Positions 19,498 through 28,586 of a DNA stretch of 29,616 nucleotides are shown here, one piece after another. Numbering within the stretch: the stretch's first letter is position 1; every line of letters begins with the position of its first letter. The position numbers and the translations under genes were made by a program. Source of the stretch: a virus; the IMG/VR virus record IMGVR_UViG_3300042516_003430, positions 1 to 29,616 of that record; one strand, 5' to 3'. The notes beneath the pieces were generated by a model that did not search any database, was not told the DNA's origin, and saw only the letters and a program-made list of their open reading frames with translations.

Positions 19498-22400
19498 TCA
19501 GCTGAATGTGATGCCATCGTCGGACGTGCGCTGCGTCAGGCTGCCTGACTCGACATCAATCAGGACCAGCCGCCGATTGCCGCCGTTCGTCACATCCTCG
19601 TCCACTGCGATGCATTCGTCGTCGACACCTGATGCGACTGCTGTCACCGATGCCTGCAGCACCGTGTCTGCTCGGTCTGTTATTTGTCCCTTGATGGATG
19701 CGCCATCGATCCAGTAGATGTATCGATTTCCGTCCCTGCCGATAATGAATGTGGGCTTGACGCCGTTTGCAATAGTTCTCATAAGTGTAAATGTCTCGTT
19801 TAACGCAGCTGCTGAATACAGCTTGATTGACTTGTTGATTTCGACGACTAGGTAAATTTTCTGATCTGTTGACTGCCTGTCGATTCTGATGGCGCAGCTC
19901 GTCGCAGACAGTGCCAGCGTGTTCACTGTGGAAAATGCCAGACCGTTGTCAGACTTGCGGATCAGGACGTTTCCTGAGTTATCCACATAGGCTGCAGCAT
20001 GGACGTTCGATGCGAAGTCGATGTCGAGAGACAACCTGCATCTGGCGGACCTGAGCAGACAAAACCAGCCATGCCATGGTCGCGCCTTCGCATAGATGTC
20101 GCCGCTCGAGACGATGCGCCAGTCGGTTTCTGTGTTGTCCAGAACTGGATTAAACTGCCAGATGTACCAGCCAGATGGTGGCACAGCGACAGCTGACCCT
20201 GAATCCGCAGCTGCTGGTGTCTGGAGTTTTGCTGCTGCTGACGCGTTGGAAATCAGGTAGCGACCGTCCTGAACATGGTCGTACACTACCTGCGCGTAGC
20301 TGCCTGTTGCGGACCAGTCGGTCGTCAGTCGTTTCTTATATGGAAATGCTGCCAACGGCGGAATCTCGCTGAATGAGTTAATTAGTGCCAGCCTGAAATC
20401 GTCGTTCGTTCCCTTAGGCAAAACGTAGCTGTTCGAGAACTTGTCGGCGACTGCGATTGACTGACCTTCGTACGAATCATAAAGACTCGACAGGTCAGTC
20501 GTGATGGTCGATGCCAGACTCGCGCCGCCATTTCCCTGCACCACTCGGTATTTGAATGCCAGCGCGTCGACGATGGTATTCGGTGTTCCCATACCTGTGA
20601 CTAGAGGCGGATCCTGGAAACCCAGAATCGGCGAATACCAGGTCAGATTCCCCCAGCGATGGTTCGGTCCATCCGCCCACAGCATGGATGCCGCCCTGCT
20701 GTTTTCCCAGTAGACCAGCGGATGTGTCGCCTCAAGATTGAACGTCGGAAAATTGATGGTGACAGGATTCGCAGGATTCGTCGGCGTAATTCTGAATCTT
20801 AATTTCGCGAACTGGCGACCTTTCCCCAGCTGAAACCCGACGACCGTCTCTGGATTCGACATATACGCGCTGCTGACACCAGACGCCAGCTGGTCGACAC
20901 CTGTGTCTGTGATGGCGCTGATAATTGAATACCCGTTATCAATCGCCCATGTGCCAGAGTATTTCAGCTGAATTCCTGTCGGCAAGTCGTACGTTCCTGG
21001 CGCGGATGCAATGTAATTTGTGGCATTGTCCTGACCATAGAATGAAACCTCGATTCTCGAGACGTTCGTCGTGGACCATGCCAGAATGACCTGCTTTGCT
21101 TTGGTCAGCAGCATGAATGGATCCGCCGTCCACTGCGCCATGTCTAGCTCGATGTAAGTGTTCGACCCCGTGAAACCTGTGACGACGATGTTCGCGCCGA
21201 GTGTCACTGTGCAATCGTTCGCAGTCCAGACGCCTGGTCTGCTCGTCGAGAGTGTGATGCTGCTCGGCTGCGTCATGGTCAGCACCTTGAATCTGCTACT
21301 GCCTATCCACCTGAAGCCACCGAAAAACGCATCAAGAAATGGCTGATTTCCGTTATCAATTTCTAGCACCGAGGAAATCTGGCTGTTTCTGGTCCTCGGA
21401 TTCGACGGCAGCGCGGCATTGTACAGCCACTGCTCTTTTATTGGTCCCCAATAATCCTCCCATGGCTGCGATGCGCCGTCGACATCCCAGTCTGCTCGAT
21501 GGTATGCCAGATTCCAGTGCGGATTCACCCAGCTGCCTGTATAGCGCATCAGCATGTCGGCGTGTCCCTGATAGCCAGCCAGCGTGTCGACACTCGACGG
21601 AAATGTGATGGCGATGCCCTCAGACTCGTTCAGGTTAGTATCGGTCGGCGCAATGTTGGTGCAGGTCCATGACAGCACCTCGCCCTCTGGACAGCTCGGA
21701 ATCGGCACCGACGGCGGCGGACATAGACAAACCGTATATCCTTCGTAGCTCCAGGTCTTGCTGTAGCTTTTGCCTTTTGACCAGTTCGCCTGAGTGTAGA
21801 TGGTCGCTGGAAATGCATCCTCGACATCAGACGTCGCGTTTGTCACGACTTCAAGGAAATCAGGTCCAAGATCCGCATAGACAACCTGCGACCCGCCAGT
21901 GTTCACTGTGACCGCACCGACTGTGCAGTTTCTTGTCGCCGACCCTCTGACCTCTGGAAAATCAAAACGTCGCCACAATGCTTTGTAGTCTGTGTTCCAC
22001 CTGACGATGGCGCGCTCTAGATTCGGTATCGCTCTGGCTGCGCCGCCGTGGCTTTCGCTCCAGCTTTCGACATAATACGCGTCGATGTAGCCGTCGTCGT
22101 ATTCGTCTGTGCAAGGATCGAGACAGTAACCCTGCACGATTTCGTCGTATACAATGGTTCCGCCGTCCTCGCCGACACACTCACCGACGACTCGCTGCAT
22201 CAGTGCGCGTCTGCCGTCATAGGTTCGCTCTGTCTTGCTGTAGGACCTTGTCGAAATGATAATGCTGTCGGTGTCCTCGACCGAGATTTCGTCGTCAAAT
22301 TCCAAGTTATAGGGACAACTGCCAGACGTCGGAATGCTGGCTGTCCAGACCTCGCATGGCAGAACCGTCCAGACGTTGTTTTCGTCCTGAAATCGCCAGC

Positions 22401-22986
22401 CAGCAGTGATGGTCTGGTTCGCCTCTGCCTCTGTCACATATTCCATCGCGCCAGGATCGCAGGGATCGTATGCGCTCGGCGTGTATACCTTTGATGCGCT
22501 GCAGCTGCCCGTTGCGTACAATGGTGTGGCGAGATAGTCGATGTAATTTGGTCCAACGCCGTTGGATGTAACGTCGACGCCGCCCAGTGTCGTCGACAGC
22601 ACACCATTCACATAGACCTGCAGCGACGTCCAGGTCGTTCGATAGAGACTGCCTGTGAGTTTGGTGTAGATTTTTAGACCGAGAATGCGAACCTTGATTG
22701 TGACTGTGGACAGAAATGCTGCAGCTCCGACGACGTAGCCACCGAATGGCGCGCCAGGACCGTCATATTTCACTTGCCATGCGACCGTACCTGCACCATC
22801 GTCGCTCGAGGAAACCTCCAGGTATATACCTGTATTTACATTTATCGCATTCGGCACATACTGCGTCTGAGCATTCGCAGTGTGCGATTTTGCCAGCGTC
22901 CCGCTGCCGCTGCCTGTCGCTGAAACCGTCGACTCCAGCTTGTACTCGATAGCATCGGTCGCAAAAATTAAACCGTTATTTGGCAT
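19498..22986 (-). CDS. Large tail protein, cysteine-rich, probable tail-tip or fibre base
   Basis: The longest gene codes for 1162 residues. It begins MPNNGLIFATDAIEYKLEST and has beta-rich repeats with GNVNTGIYLEVSS-like segments. Between residues 162 and 442 there are twelve cysteines, including GYCLDPC and YTVCLC, unusual for a phage structural protein. The C-terminal third contains LDIDFASNVHAAAYVDNSGN, SDNGLAFSTVNTLALSATS and GRDGNRYIYWIDGASIKGQ, which look like repeated blades of a beta-propeller or sialidase-like fold. Position between hub and fibre genes suggests the tail-tip. It overlaps the 66-residue gene by 11 bases. Confidence 0.7.
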   Translation of the reverse strand: MPNNGLIFATDAIEYKLESTVSATGSGSGTLAKSHTANAQTQYVPNAINVNTGIYLEVSSSDDGAGTVAWQVKYDGPGAPFGGYVVGAAAFLSTVTIKVRILGLKIYTKLTGSLYRTTWTSLQVYVNGVLSTTLGGVDVTSNGVGPNYIDYLATPLYATGSCSASKVYTPSAYDPCDPGAMEYVTEAEANQTITAGWRFQDENNVWTVLPCEVWTASIPTSGSCPYNLEFDDEISVEDTDSIIISTRSYSKTERTYDGRRALMQRVVGECVGEDGGTIVYDEIVQGYCLDPCTDEYDDGYIDAYYVESWSESHGGAARAIPNLERAIVRWNTDYKALWRRFDFPEVRGSATRNCTVGAVTVNTGGSQVVYADLGPDFLEVVTNATSDVEDAFPATIYTQANWSKGKSYSKTWSYEGYTVCLCPPPSVPIPSCPEGEVLSWTCTNIAPTDTNLNESEGIAITFPSSVDTLAGYQGHADMLMRYTGSWVNPHWNLAYHRADWDVDGASQPWEDYWGPIKEQWLYNAALPSNPRTRNSQISSVLEIDNGNQPFLDAFFGGFRWIGSSRFKVLTMTQPSSITLSTSRPGVWTANDCTVTLGANIVVTGFTGSNTYIELDMAQWTADPFMLLTKAKQVILAWSTTNVSRIEVSFYGQDNATNYIASAPGTYDLPTGIQLKYSGTWAIDNGYSIISAITDTGVDQLASGVSSAYMSNPETVVGFQLGKGRQFAKLRFRITPTNPANPVTINFPTFNLEATHPLVYWENSRAASMLWADGPNHRWGNLTWYSPILGFQDPPLVTGMGTPNTIVDALAFKYRVVQGNGGASLASTITTDLSSLYDSYEGQSIAVADKFSNSYVLPKGTNDDFRLALINSFSEIPPLAAFPYKKRLTTDWSATGSYAQVVYDHVQDGRYLISNASAAAKLQTPAAADSGSAVAVPPSGWYIWQFNPVLDNTETDWRIVSSGDIYAKARPWHGWFCLLRSARCRLSLDIDFASNVHAAAYVDNSGNVLIRKSDNGLAFSTVNTLALSATSCAIRIDRQSTDQKIYLVVEINKSIKLYSAAALNETFTLMRTIANGVKPTFIIGRDGNRYIYWIDGASIKGQITDRADTVLQASVTAVASGVDDECIAVDEDVTNGGNRRLVLIDVESGSLTQRTSDDGITFS

Positions 22987-23176
22987 CCTGACACCCGCAT
23001 GGTTTCACTGTCATGGTCGATGTCGGCGCAGCTGCGTCCGCAACAGCTTTCCACTGATTCGCGAATTTCACCAGCGCGAAAATGAAGTCCTCGCGCCTAC
23101 AATCGCAGCCGATGATTTTGAGGTCCAGCTCGACCTGCTCACCTTCGCCGCCGATGTTGATGGTGATGTCTGTCAT
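22976..23176 (-). CDS. Small tail protein with two CxC pairs
   Basis: The 66-residue product starts MTDITINIGGEGEQVELDLK, has IIGCDCRREDF and ends TVKPCGCQDAK, giving two C-x-C pairs. The start is chosen because its ATG overlaps the stop of the 778-residue gene as ATGA; the frame stays open upstream to an ATG at 23347, but that extension is a shadow. It sits between hub and large tail protein. The two CxC pairs could bind one metal or form disulfides with the cysteine-rich neighbour. Function unknown. Confidence 0.65.
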   Translation of the reverse strand: MTDITINIGGEGEQVELDLKIIGCDCRREDFIFALVKFANQWKAVADAAAPTSTMTVKPCGCQDAK

Positions 23177-25509
23177 AAAACATTCCGCGTGTAAATCGGC
23201 ATTCGTGTGATGCTGCCTTCGATGAATCCTCGACGTGCCAACGCTGTCCTGACCCCGTTCATCGTCCCGAATGCGACGATTTCGTCGAACGATGCCGAAT
23301 TTGAATAGCCGACGATGTTGGATAAAACGTATGTGCAAGGTCGCCACATGAAGTCGTCGCTGGCTGCTGAATTTGGATCCTTCTCGACGCCGCCCTGAAT
23401 GCTGGTCACAATGAAGTCGACACCATTGAGTGTGACCTTATCACTCACCCACACTGGAAAACCTGTGACATCAGAAACGACTGGCAGCTCGACCTCAATC
23501 TCATTCACCTGCCGCGCAGGACTGCATCTATCATAAAGCAGCGCAGCTGCCGAATCCGCCAGGTCCTGAGTCGCGAGTCCCTTGTTAATCAGACCCAGTC
23601 TCGACAGCCCACCGATCCAGTTCGTCGGTCTAGCTGATGGTGCTAGCGTGGGATCGATGCTCGACGTGTCACGCTTCACTGCCTGAACTGGCTGTTGCTG
23701 ACGCGGATCAAAGCCTGTGACGATGATTTCGTTCGCCTCTGGGTTGATATAATGGTACCGCTGCTGTCTGTAGACGTAGCGCCACGCCTCGGCTGCTGCT
23801 TTCCCGCCTGCGATGGCGTTCGCGATGGTGTCATAGAATGTAAATTTCGATGCTGCAGCATTGATGGTCGCTGGCGACTTCGTCGTGAATTTCGGTGTGG
23901 TTGCATGTGGGTATTCGCCATACCACCAGCCGCCTAGATAGTCCTGCATGACTCTCGACAGGTATGACCATGCATTTTCGCCAATGTCTGCAATTTCACT
24001 GAAATCACCGCACAGTGCTGGTGCGATGTCGCCAGCTCTGACTGTGGCTGTTTCCAGTGCCAGGTCCGCGCTGCTGCCGCCGACCAGCTCGACTAACCGT
24101 TTAATGACGCAGTCGCTGCTGGCGTGAGAAATCAGCATGCCATCGAAAACCATGCGCTCGCGGAACATGTAAGTTTTCAGCAGCTGCGTGATGTGGCTGT
24201 TTGCTGTCAGTGTGGCTCGACCGAGTGATGGTGTCGTTCCCTCGATCCACTCAATAGGCTCGGTGATTCCGTTGTGAAAAACTGTCGTCCCCAGCGTCGT
24301 TTTTGTCGGCTTGTTCGCGTGGTCCTGCAGACCAGTGATGCCGATGCCAAGCGGATCGAACAGGTCCCACCTGAGTGTCGCGCCGCCAGTCTCTGGGACG
24401 CTGAATGACATATTTTGCCAATACGTCGACAGGTTCGCCGACTCGCTCGCATCAGTGTTCGCGGACAGTGCTTTATAGCCGCCAGAAATTCCATAAACGA
24501 ATGGCGACGAAAAACCATTCCCTGTCAGTGCAGCTTTGACCCTGACCTGAATTTTGACGCCGTCTGGCACGAATGCCGTGGTCCCGTCAGTGTCAGTCAG
24601 CGATGCGACGACTGCATCGGTGTTGCCTGTCCTGTAGCTTTGGTTTCCGTACACTCGACCTGACCCAGACGCCCAGCTCGGATTCGTATTCGTTTCCAGA
24701 ACCGCACCTGTGGCTGGCGCTTCCGCCAGGTCGTACAGCATGGATGCTGCATAGCCTGACGTGGCGAACTTCAGCGGCGCTGCCTGAAATTTGACGGTCC
24801 CGTACATTTTCACCCAAAACTTTGTGGCTGGCGTGATGGTTGGATCTGTGTCGGAATCAAGAATGTCGTCGAACACTGCGCGCACACCATTTCCAGCAGT
24901 CGACAGGACCAGCAGCTCACGATGGCGACACGGAATCAGCACCAGCTCGATGAGTGTGTTTTGAATGGTCGCGCTGCCCTTCGCACCAGACACTTGACCC
25001 TCGACGACTTTGATGCCGCCGCGCCAGACCTCGACGACGCCATCGGAATACAATCTGCATGCTGTGTTTGATGTGACACTGCCCCCAGCGTCCCAGCCGA
25101 ATTCAGCCAGTGTGTATCGACTGCCTTCCGAGTAGCCGAAAAACCCGACGTAGAATCCTGTGTTTTTCGCGTACGTCGCAGTTGTGATGACCGACGTACC
25201 TTTCGCAGACGTCGGACCTTCCAGGTATTTAGATCCACCGACTCCAGTGATGTCTGTGACTGACCAGGTCGCGCCGAGTCCGAAATCCGCCAGACCGAGT
25301 TTGTCGTACGGCGCAGTATTGCTGGTGTACCATGCTGCATAAAATGGTCGTGGTCGCAGCATTAAAGTCGATGTCAGCGGATCGATGAACGTGTCCGCGA
25401 AATATTGACCAGTATTAAAGTCGTCACCAGCAGCCGAAAACCCAATTCGGTCCTTGCTCTGTCGCCACTGCGCCACATCGACATCGAAACTGAATTCTGG
25501 TCGTGGCAT
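23173..25509 (-). CDS. Tail hub / baseplate-like protein
   Basis: The 778-residue protein begins MPRPEFSFDVDVAQWRQSK, has two LamG-like or beta-sandwich segments early (FYAAWYTSNTAPYDKLGL, KNTGFYVGFFGYSEG) and a hub-like part from about residue 450: MFRERMVFDGMLISHASSD, LVELVGGSSADLALET, DIGENAWSYLSRVMQDYLGG, and late strands INPEANEIIVTGFD and VWVSDKVTLNGVDFIVTSIQ. That late part recalls the beta-barrel of siphovirus hub (gp27/gp44-like) proteins. It follows the tape measure with a one-base overlap (TAATG) and precedes the tail-tip gene. The role is inferred from these features and the order. Confidence 0.65.
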   Translation of the reverse strand: MPRPEFSFDVDVAQWRQSKDRIGFSAAGDDFNTGQYFADTFIDPLTSTLMLRPRPFYAAWYTSNTAPYDKLGLADFGLGATWSVTDITGVGGSKYLEGPTSAKGTSVITTATYAKNTGFYVGFFGYSEGSRYTLAEFGWDAGGSVTSNTACRLYSDGVVEVWRGGIKVVEGQVSGAKGSATIQNTLIELVLIPCRHRELLVLSTAGNGVRAVFDDILDSDTDPTITPATKFWVKMYGTVKFQAAPLKFATSGYAASMLYDLAEAPATGAVLETNTNPSWASGSGRVYGNQSYRTGNTDAVVASLTDTDGTTAFVPDGVKIQVRVKAALTGNGFSSPFVYGISGGYKALSANTDASESANLSTYWQNMSFSVPETGGATLRWDLFDPLGIGITGLQDHANKPTKTTLGTTVFHNGITEPIEWIEGTTPSLGRATLTANSHITQLLKTYMFRERMVFDGMLISHASSDCVIKRLVELVGGSSADLALETATVRAGDIAPALCGDFSEIADIGENAWSYLSRVMQDYLGGWWYGEYPHATTPKFTTKSPATINAAASKFTFYDTIANAIAGGKAAAEAWRYVYRQQRYHYINPEANEIIVTGFDPRQQQPVQAVKRDTSSIDPTLAPSARPTNWIGGLSRLGLINKGLATQDLADSAAALLYDRCSPARQVNEIEVELPVVSDVTGFPVWVSDKVTLNGVDFIVTSIQGGVEKDPNSAASDDFMWRPCTYVLSNIVGYSNSASFDEIVAFGTMNGVRTALARRGFIEGSITRMPIYTRNVL

Positions 25510-27056
25510 TACACTTCCCGCCTGCTGACGTTATAGCCGATGTTTTTCGCTGAGACATTCACCATGTTACGCTCGATGGCATAACCTAGCTCGACCAGCA
25601 GTGACTTGATTTCCTGAGTGCCAGACCGACGCCTCCCTGCCAGCCCTTGCATTTCCTCGCGACTTAACCCTCTTGATGCCAGACCGCCGCCGCCAAGGAC
25701 TCGGTCGTTTATGTCCGCCATCTTTTTAGTATTGTCATTCGTTCCTGCACTGCTGTCTGCGATGTTTTTCAGCAGGTCCTTGACCGACTCGCCTGGAGTC
25801 GCAACCCCTGTCGGTGCTTCAGCAGTTTTCCCTAAGTTTTCCCCAGCTGCAGCGTCTGCGGCGTCCTTGGCTTTTCTGGCTGACAGTTCAGCTCGTTTCT
25901 GTGCGATAAAATCCGATGCTGCTGTCTGACCGTACGCCTCGCCGAGAAATTTGTCGATGCCAAGTGTTTTCCCAATGAATCCCAGATGCGCCCTCAGCAG
26001 CTTAATCCCTGGGAACATTTCCGCGATCGATAAAATTCCCTCGCCGAATGCAATCATCCCGTCATAGAAATTTTTCAGGTACTGACCCAGCCCAACAAAT
26101 GCGCCAGCCACATTTAGTAGGTATTCCTCGACGTCCAGCGTCGCATTTGGAATGCCCTGCAGAGTGCCGACGAATGATTTCACCGCGTCGCCAAAAACGT
26201 TCACCTTCGTCAGGTTTTCCATCGCGCTCGCCAGCGTTTCAAAAACTGGGACCACATAGTCAATCAGCGACAGACCAATTTGTCGCATAACCCTGTTGAA
26301 GGAGTCGCCCAGCGACGCCAGCTTTGCCATCGGACCACTCGCCATTTCCTCCGCCAATTTCCCGAATTTGGCATTCACGACGACCTCAATCGCAGTGAGT
26401 GCCTGGTCGACCGTTCCTTGGAATGACCCACCCTTGTCGAACTTCAGACCCTGCGCAGCCAGCGCTTCTCTAGAAATGCCACCTCTCGCCAGCGACTCGA
26501 AACCCTCGCCGAATCGACCCGACTTGATATAGCCGAGCGCCGAGACGAATGAATTCAATGACTCCGCATTCCCGCCGAAAACCGTTCCCAATTTTTCCGC
26601 AATCGGCAGGAATCGCTCGGTGCTAAGTCCGAATGCCTCGAGCAGCTTCGCCGACTCGCCAAGTGTGGCTGTGTCGAACACCGACGGAATCGCGAGTTTG
26701 TCGATGAATGAAAGAATCTGACCTGTCCGCTCGCCACTGCCTGTGATGGCTGTCAGTGATCGCTGCAATGTGTCGAACTGTGTCGCCGTCTCGAGTGCCG
26801 CTTTTCCGCCAAGAACCAATGGGACAGCGATTGCAGCCACAGCCCCGACAGCTGCTCCGATGGTCCCTGTCACCAGCTGCGCACCTTCGCCGAGTTTCTT
26901 GAGCATTCCACCGCTTGAGTGCGCCGATGCGCCTGATTTCTTGACAGCCTTGTCAGCGTCAGCCGATGCCGCGGCGACCTTTTTCGCGCCGTCCTCGAAA
27001 CCCTTGGAATTCAAGACATACTGCGACTCGACTATTTCGACTGTGACTTTTGACAT
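25509..27056 (-). CDS. Tape measure protein
   Basis: The 515-residue protein has the usual TMP features: a helical, Ala/Lys-rich start (KKVAAASADADKAVKKSG), a hydrophobic segment with GAAVGAVAAIAVPLVLGG near residues 65-83, and the conserved FDTLQRSLTAITGSGERTGQ followed by KLAIPSVFDTATLGESAKLL and FGLSTERFLPIAEKL. It sets tail length; at about 0.15 nm per residue it predicts roughly 75-80 nm, a short siphovirus tail. The start lies three bases after the frameshift gene stop, with an AGGA site upstream. Confidence 0.9.
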   Translation of the reverse strand: MSKVTVEIVESQYVLNSKGFEDGAKKVAAASADADKAVKKSGASAHSSGGMLKKLGEGAQLVTGTIGAAVGAVAAIAVPLVLGGKAALETATQFDTLQRSLTAITGSGERTGQILSFIDKLAIPSVFDTATLGESAKLLEAFGLSTERFLPIAEKLGTVFGGNAESLNSFVSALGYIKSGRFGEGFESLARGGISREALAAQGLKFDKGGSFQGTVDQALTAIEVVVNAKFGKLAEEMASGPMAKLASLGDSFNRVMRQIGLSLIDYVVPVFETLASAMENLTKVNVFGDAVKSFVGTLQGIPNATLDVEEYLLNVAGAFVGLGQYLKNFYDGMIAFGEGILSIAEMFPGIKLLRAHLGFIGKTLGIDKFLGEAYGQTAASDFIAQKRAELSARKAKDAADAAAGENLGKTAEAPTGVATPGESVKDLLKNIADSSAGTNDNTKKMADINDRVLGGGGLASRGLSREEMQGLAGRRRSGTQEIKSLLVELGYAIERNMVNVSAKNIGYNVSRREV

Positions 27057-27059
27057 GGT

Positions 27060-27637
27060 TTATCCTACGATTATGACTTGCTGCGGCGATGGCGGCTGAA
27101 CCTCGTTCAGTGCCAGAATTTGCAGGACGCGATACTGGTGATGCGAGTCCAGGTCGTCGAACCATTGTCCATAGACATCGACCGCGACCCTGCATTTGGC
27201 GGCATAGTCGCGATTCAGCTCAAGTCTTTTTTTTCGTCTACGAATACCGCGAACTCGCTGGTCTTGTTAGCAGCTGCAGCATCGAGCGCCGCGATGGTAC
27301 CAGCGAACACTGGTGCTGCTCGTTTTGCCAGAGTCAGCCATGCCAGCTCGTTCTGGAATTCCTCGTCCAGCGACAGCATGGCGAGCATTTTCGCCTGTGC
27401 CAGAATGCCTGCATTTGATGTCGCGACGTCTTTCCAATTTGGCAGCACAGCGCCCTCGGAAATCTGTTTCGACATTTGTTTTGCCCAGCGCGTGACCTCG
27501 TTTTCAATGCGAATTCGTTCCTCCATGTCGATCAGGATTTTGAACCGCAGCTTCACGCCCTCGACGACTGTCACCTCCACAGTGTCACTGACTGGCGCCG
27601 ATGTCTCGAGAATCTTATTCAGCAGCTCGCCGACCAT
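27060..27637 (-). CDS. Tail assembly chaperone frameshift product (G-T)
   Basis: The zero-frame product runs to 27215, but a -1 shift at A AAA AAA (27233-27227) adds 55 codons to an in-frame stop at 27060 and yields a 192-residue fusion. After the shift the frame continues R-L-E-L-N-R-D and later QWFDDLDSHHQYRVLQILAL, closing with QQVIIVG, three bases before the tape measure ATG. This is the G/GT arrangement of lambda-like tails. Both products are needed in a fixed ratio to chaperone the tape measure. Coordinates cover the shifted product. Confidence 0.85.
27181..27234 (-). other. Programmed -1 frameshift signal
   Basis: A run of eight A bases (27234-27227, minus strand) includes the slippery heptamer A AAA AAA in the correct phase. 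After a 12-base spacer an 8-bp stem can form: ATCGCGAC (27214-27207) pairs with GTCGCGGT (27188-27181), with one U-G pair and an 18-base loop. The spacer is longer than the usual 5-9 bases. Confidence 0.8.
27215..27637 (-). CDS. Tail assembly chaperone, zero-frame product (G)
   Basis: The unshifted product has 140 residues: MVGELLNKILETSAPVSDTV, FKILIDMEERIRIENEVTRW, ILAQAKMLAMLSLDEEFQNE and a C terminus FAVFVDEKKDLS. It is acidic-helical and of the usual size for a gpG-type chaperone, placed between major tail protein and tape measure. The ATG shares a base with the stop of the 42-residue gene (TAATG at 27637). Most ribosomes stop at 27215; a minority shift at the A run to make the longer form listed separately. 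Confidence 0.85.
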   Translation of the reverse strand: MVGELLNKILETSAPVSDTVEVTVVEGVKLRFKILIDMEERIRIENEVTRWAKQMSKQISEGAVLPNWKDVATSNAGILAQAKMLAMLSLDEEFQNELAWLTLAKRAAPVFAGTIAALDAAAANKTSEFAVFVDEKKDLS

Positions 27638-27765
27638 TACTTGTCGCCAGCCTCGGCTTTCGCCTCAGATTTTTCTGGCTGTTTTGCCTCAGGTTTTTCG
27701 TCAGCAGTTCCGCATTGATACTCGCGGAATCCGCCTTCTCGCTTGGTTTCGTTTTGTTTTGCCAT
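27637..27765 (-). CDS. Tiny charged protein between major tail protein and chaperone
   Basis: A 42-residue gene too short for common filters, beginning MAKQNETKREGGFREYQ. A strong AAGGAAA site lies upstream and its stop overlaps the chaperone start. The C-terminal half is a repeated Glu-Lys-Ala run with PEAKQPEK and SEAKAEAGDK, likely disordered. No function known; possibly a small tail-assembly helper or simply a translational coupling leader. Confidence 0.6.
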   Translation of the reverse strand: MAKQNETKREGGFREYQCGTADEKPEAKQPEKSEAKAEAGDK

Positions 27766-27783
27766 TTGTTAGGTTTCCTTACA

Positions 27784-28545
27784 TTAACTCTTAACCAGAG
27801 TTCCCATGCCCTTAAATGTGTAAGATTCAGTCACGATGCCAGTCTCTGGCATCGTCAGCGACGCCGACTCGACCAGCGTGGTCCCAGTGTACGTCCCGAT
27901 AGTCGTGATGGTCGCAACGAATGTGACCAGCGTGTCGCCAGTGAGCGCAGTTGTCCACAGAGTGTTGCCTGTCGATGTGGTCGGAGTGCCGCGCTGCTCG
28001 AAATCGATGTTCACCAAAATCAGCCCGTCCCGCTCGGTCCGCAGCTCAGCTGTCGTCAGCGTCACAGGTAGCACCAGAACCATGCCGCCGATGCTGACAG
28101 ACAGTGTGGTTTCAACAGATGACAGTGTCGCATTGTTGAGTGTTTCCATCAGAGTCGATGTGTCTGCATCGAGAATCTGGAGTGTCGCGGATCCTGTGAA
28201 TTTGGTCCCTGTTGACTGATAGGTCATGAATCCATCAGCTCGACCAGAACATTCCTGTGATGCTGTCGAGATGTTGATGTTGAGTGTGCGAATCTTCGCC
28301 AGCACGTCTGCGACGATGTTCGCGACCGTCAGTGTGAGTGTGGTCTGGCGTGTGCCTGTGACGTCTCGCATCAGCTCGGTCGATGCCTCGAAACTTCGTT
28401 TCACAGGTACAGCTTTTGAATGTCTGGCTGCTCCGCCCTTGCCCTCCTCGACTTGCGCTGAAACCTTAAAACTGACGTTCGTGAAAACGTCGAGAACACT
28501 GGTTGCGTCGAGTGTATATGCTGTGAGATCGCCTGCGTATTTCAT
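27784..28545 (-). CDS. Major tail protein (tail tube)
   Basis: The 253-residue protein begins MKYAGDLTAYTLDATSVLDV and contains typical tube-forming beta strands: FTNVSFKVSAQVEEGKGG, KRSFEASTELMRDVTGTR, TSTLMETLNNATLSSVETTL and GLILVNIDFEQRGTPTT. Size and position (before the chaperones, after the tail-completion genes) match the siphovirus major tail protein that polymerises as hexameric rings around the tape measure. The C-terminal extra domain with TESYTFKGMGTLVKS is common in such proteins. An AGGT site precedes the ATG. A CCTGTTGA iteron-like core lies just upstream (28555-28562). Confidence 0.8.
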   Translation of the reverse strand: MKYAGDLTAYTLDATSVLDVFTNVSFKVSAQVEEGKGGAARHSKAVPVKRSFEASTELMRDVTGTRQTTLTLTVANIVADVLAKIRTLNINISTASQECSGRADGFMTYQSTGTKFTGSATLQILDADTSTLMETLNNATLSSVETTLSVSIGGMVLVLPVTLTTAELRTERDGLILVNIDFEQRGTPTTSTGNTLWTTALTGDTLVTFVATITTIGTYTGTTLVESASLTMPETGIVTESYTFKGMGTLVKS

Positions 28546-28586
28546 AACTGGTTACCTGTTGATAAATTCATTTTGACACTTTGATT

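Noticed and set aside
22976-23347. A longer form of the 66-residue tail gene starting at 23347
   Set aside because: The extra part lies within the hub gene in another frame, and the ATGA start fits the operon pattern.
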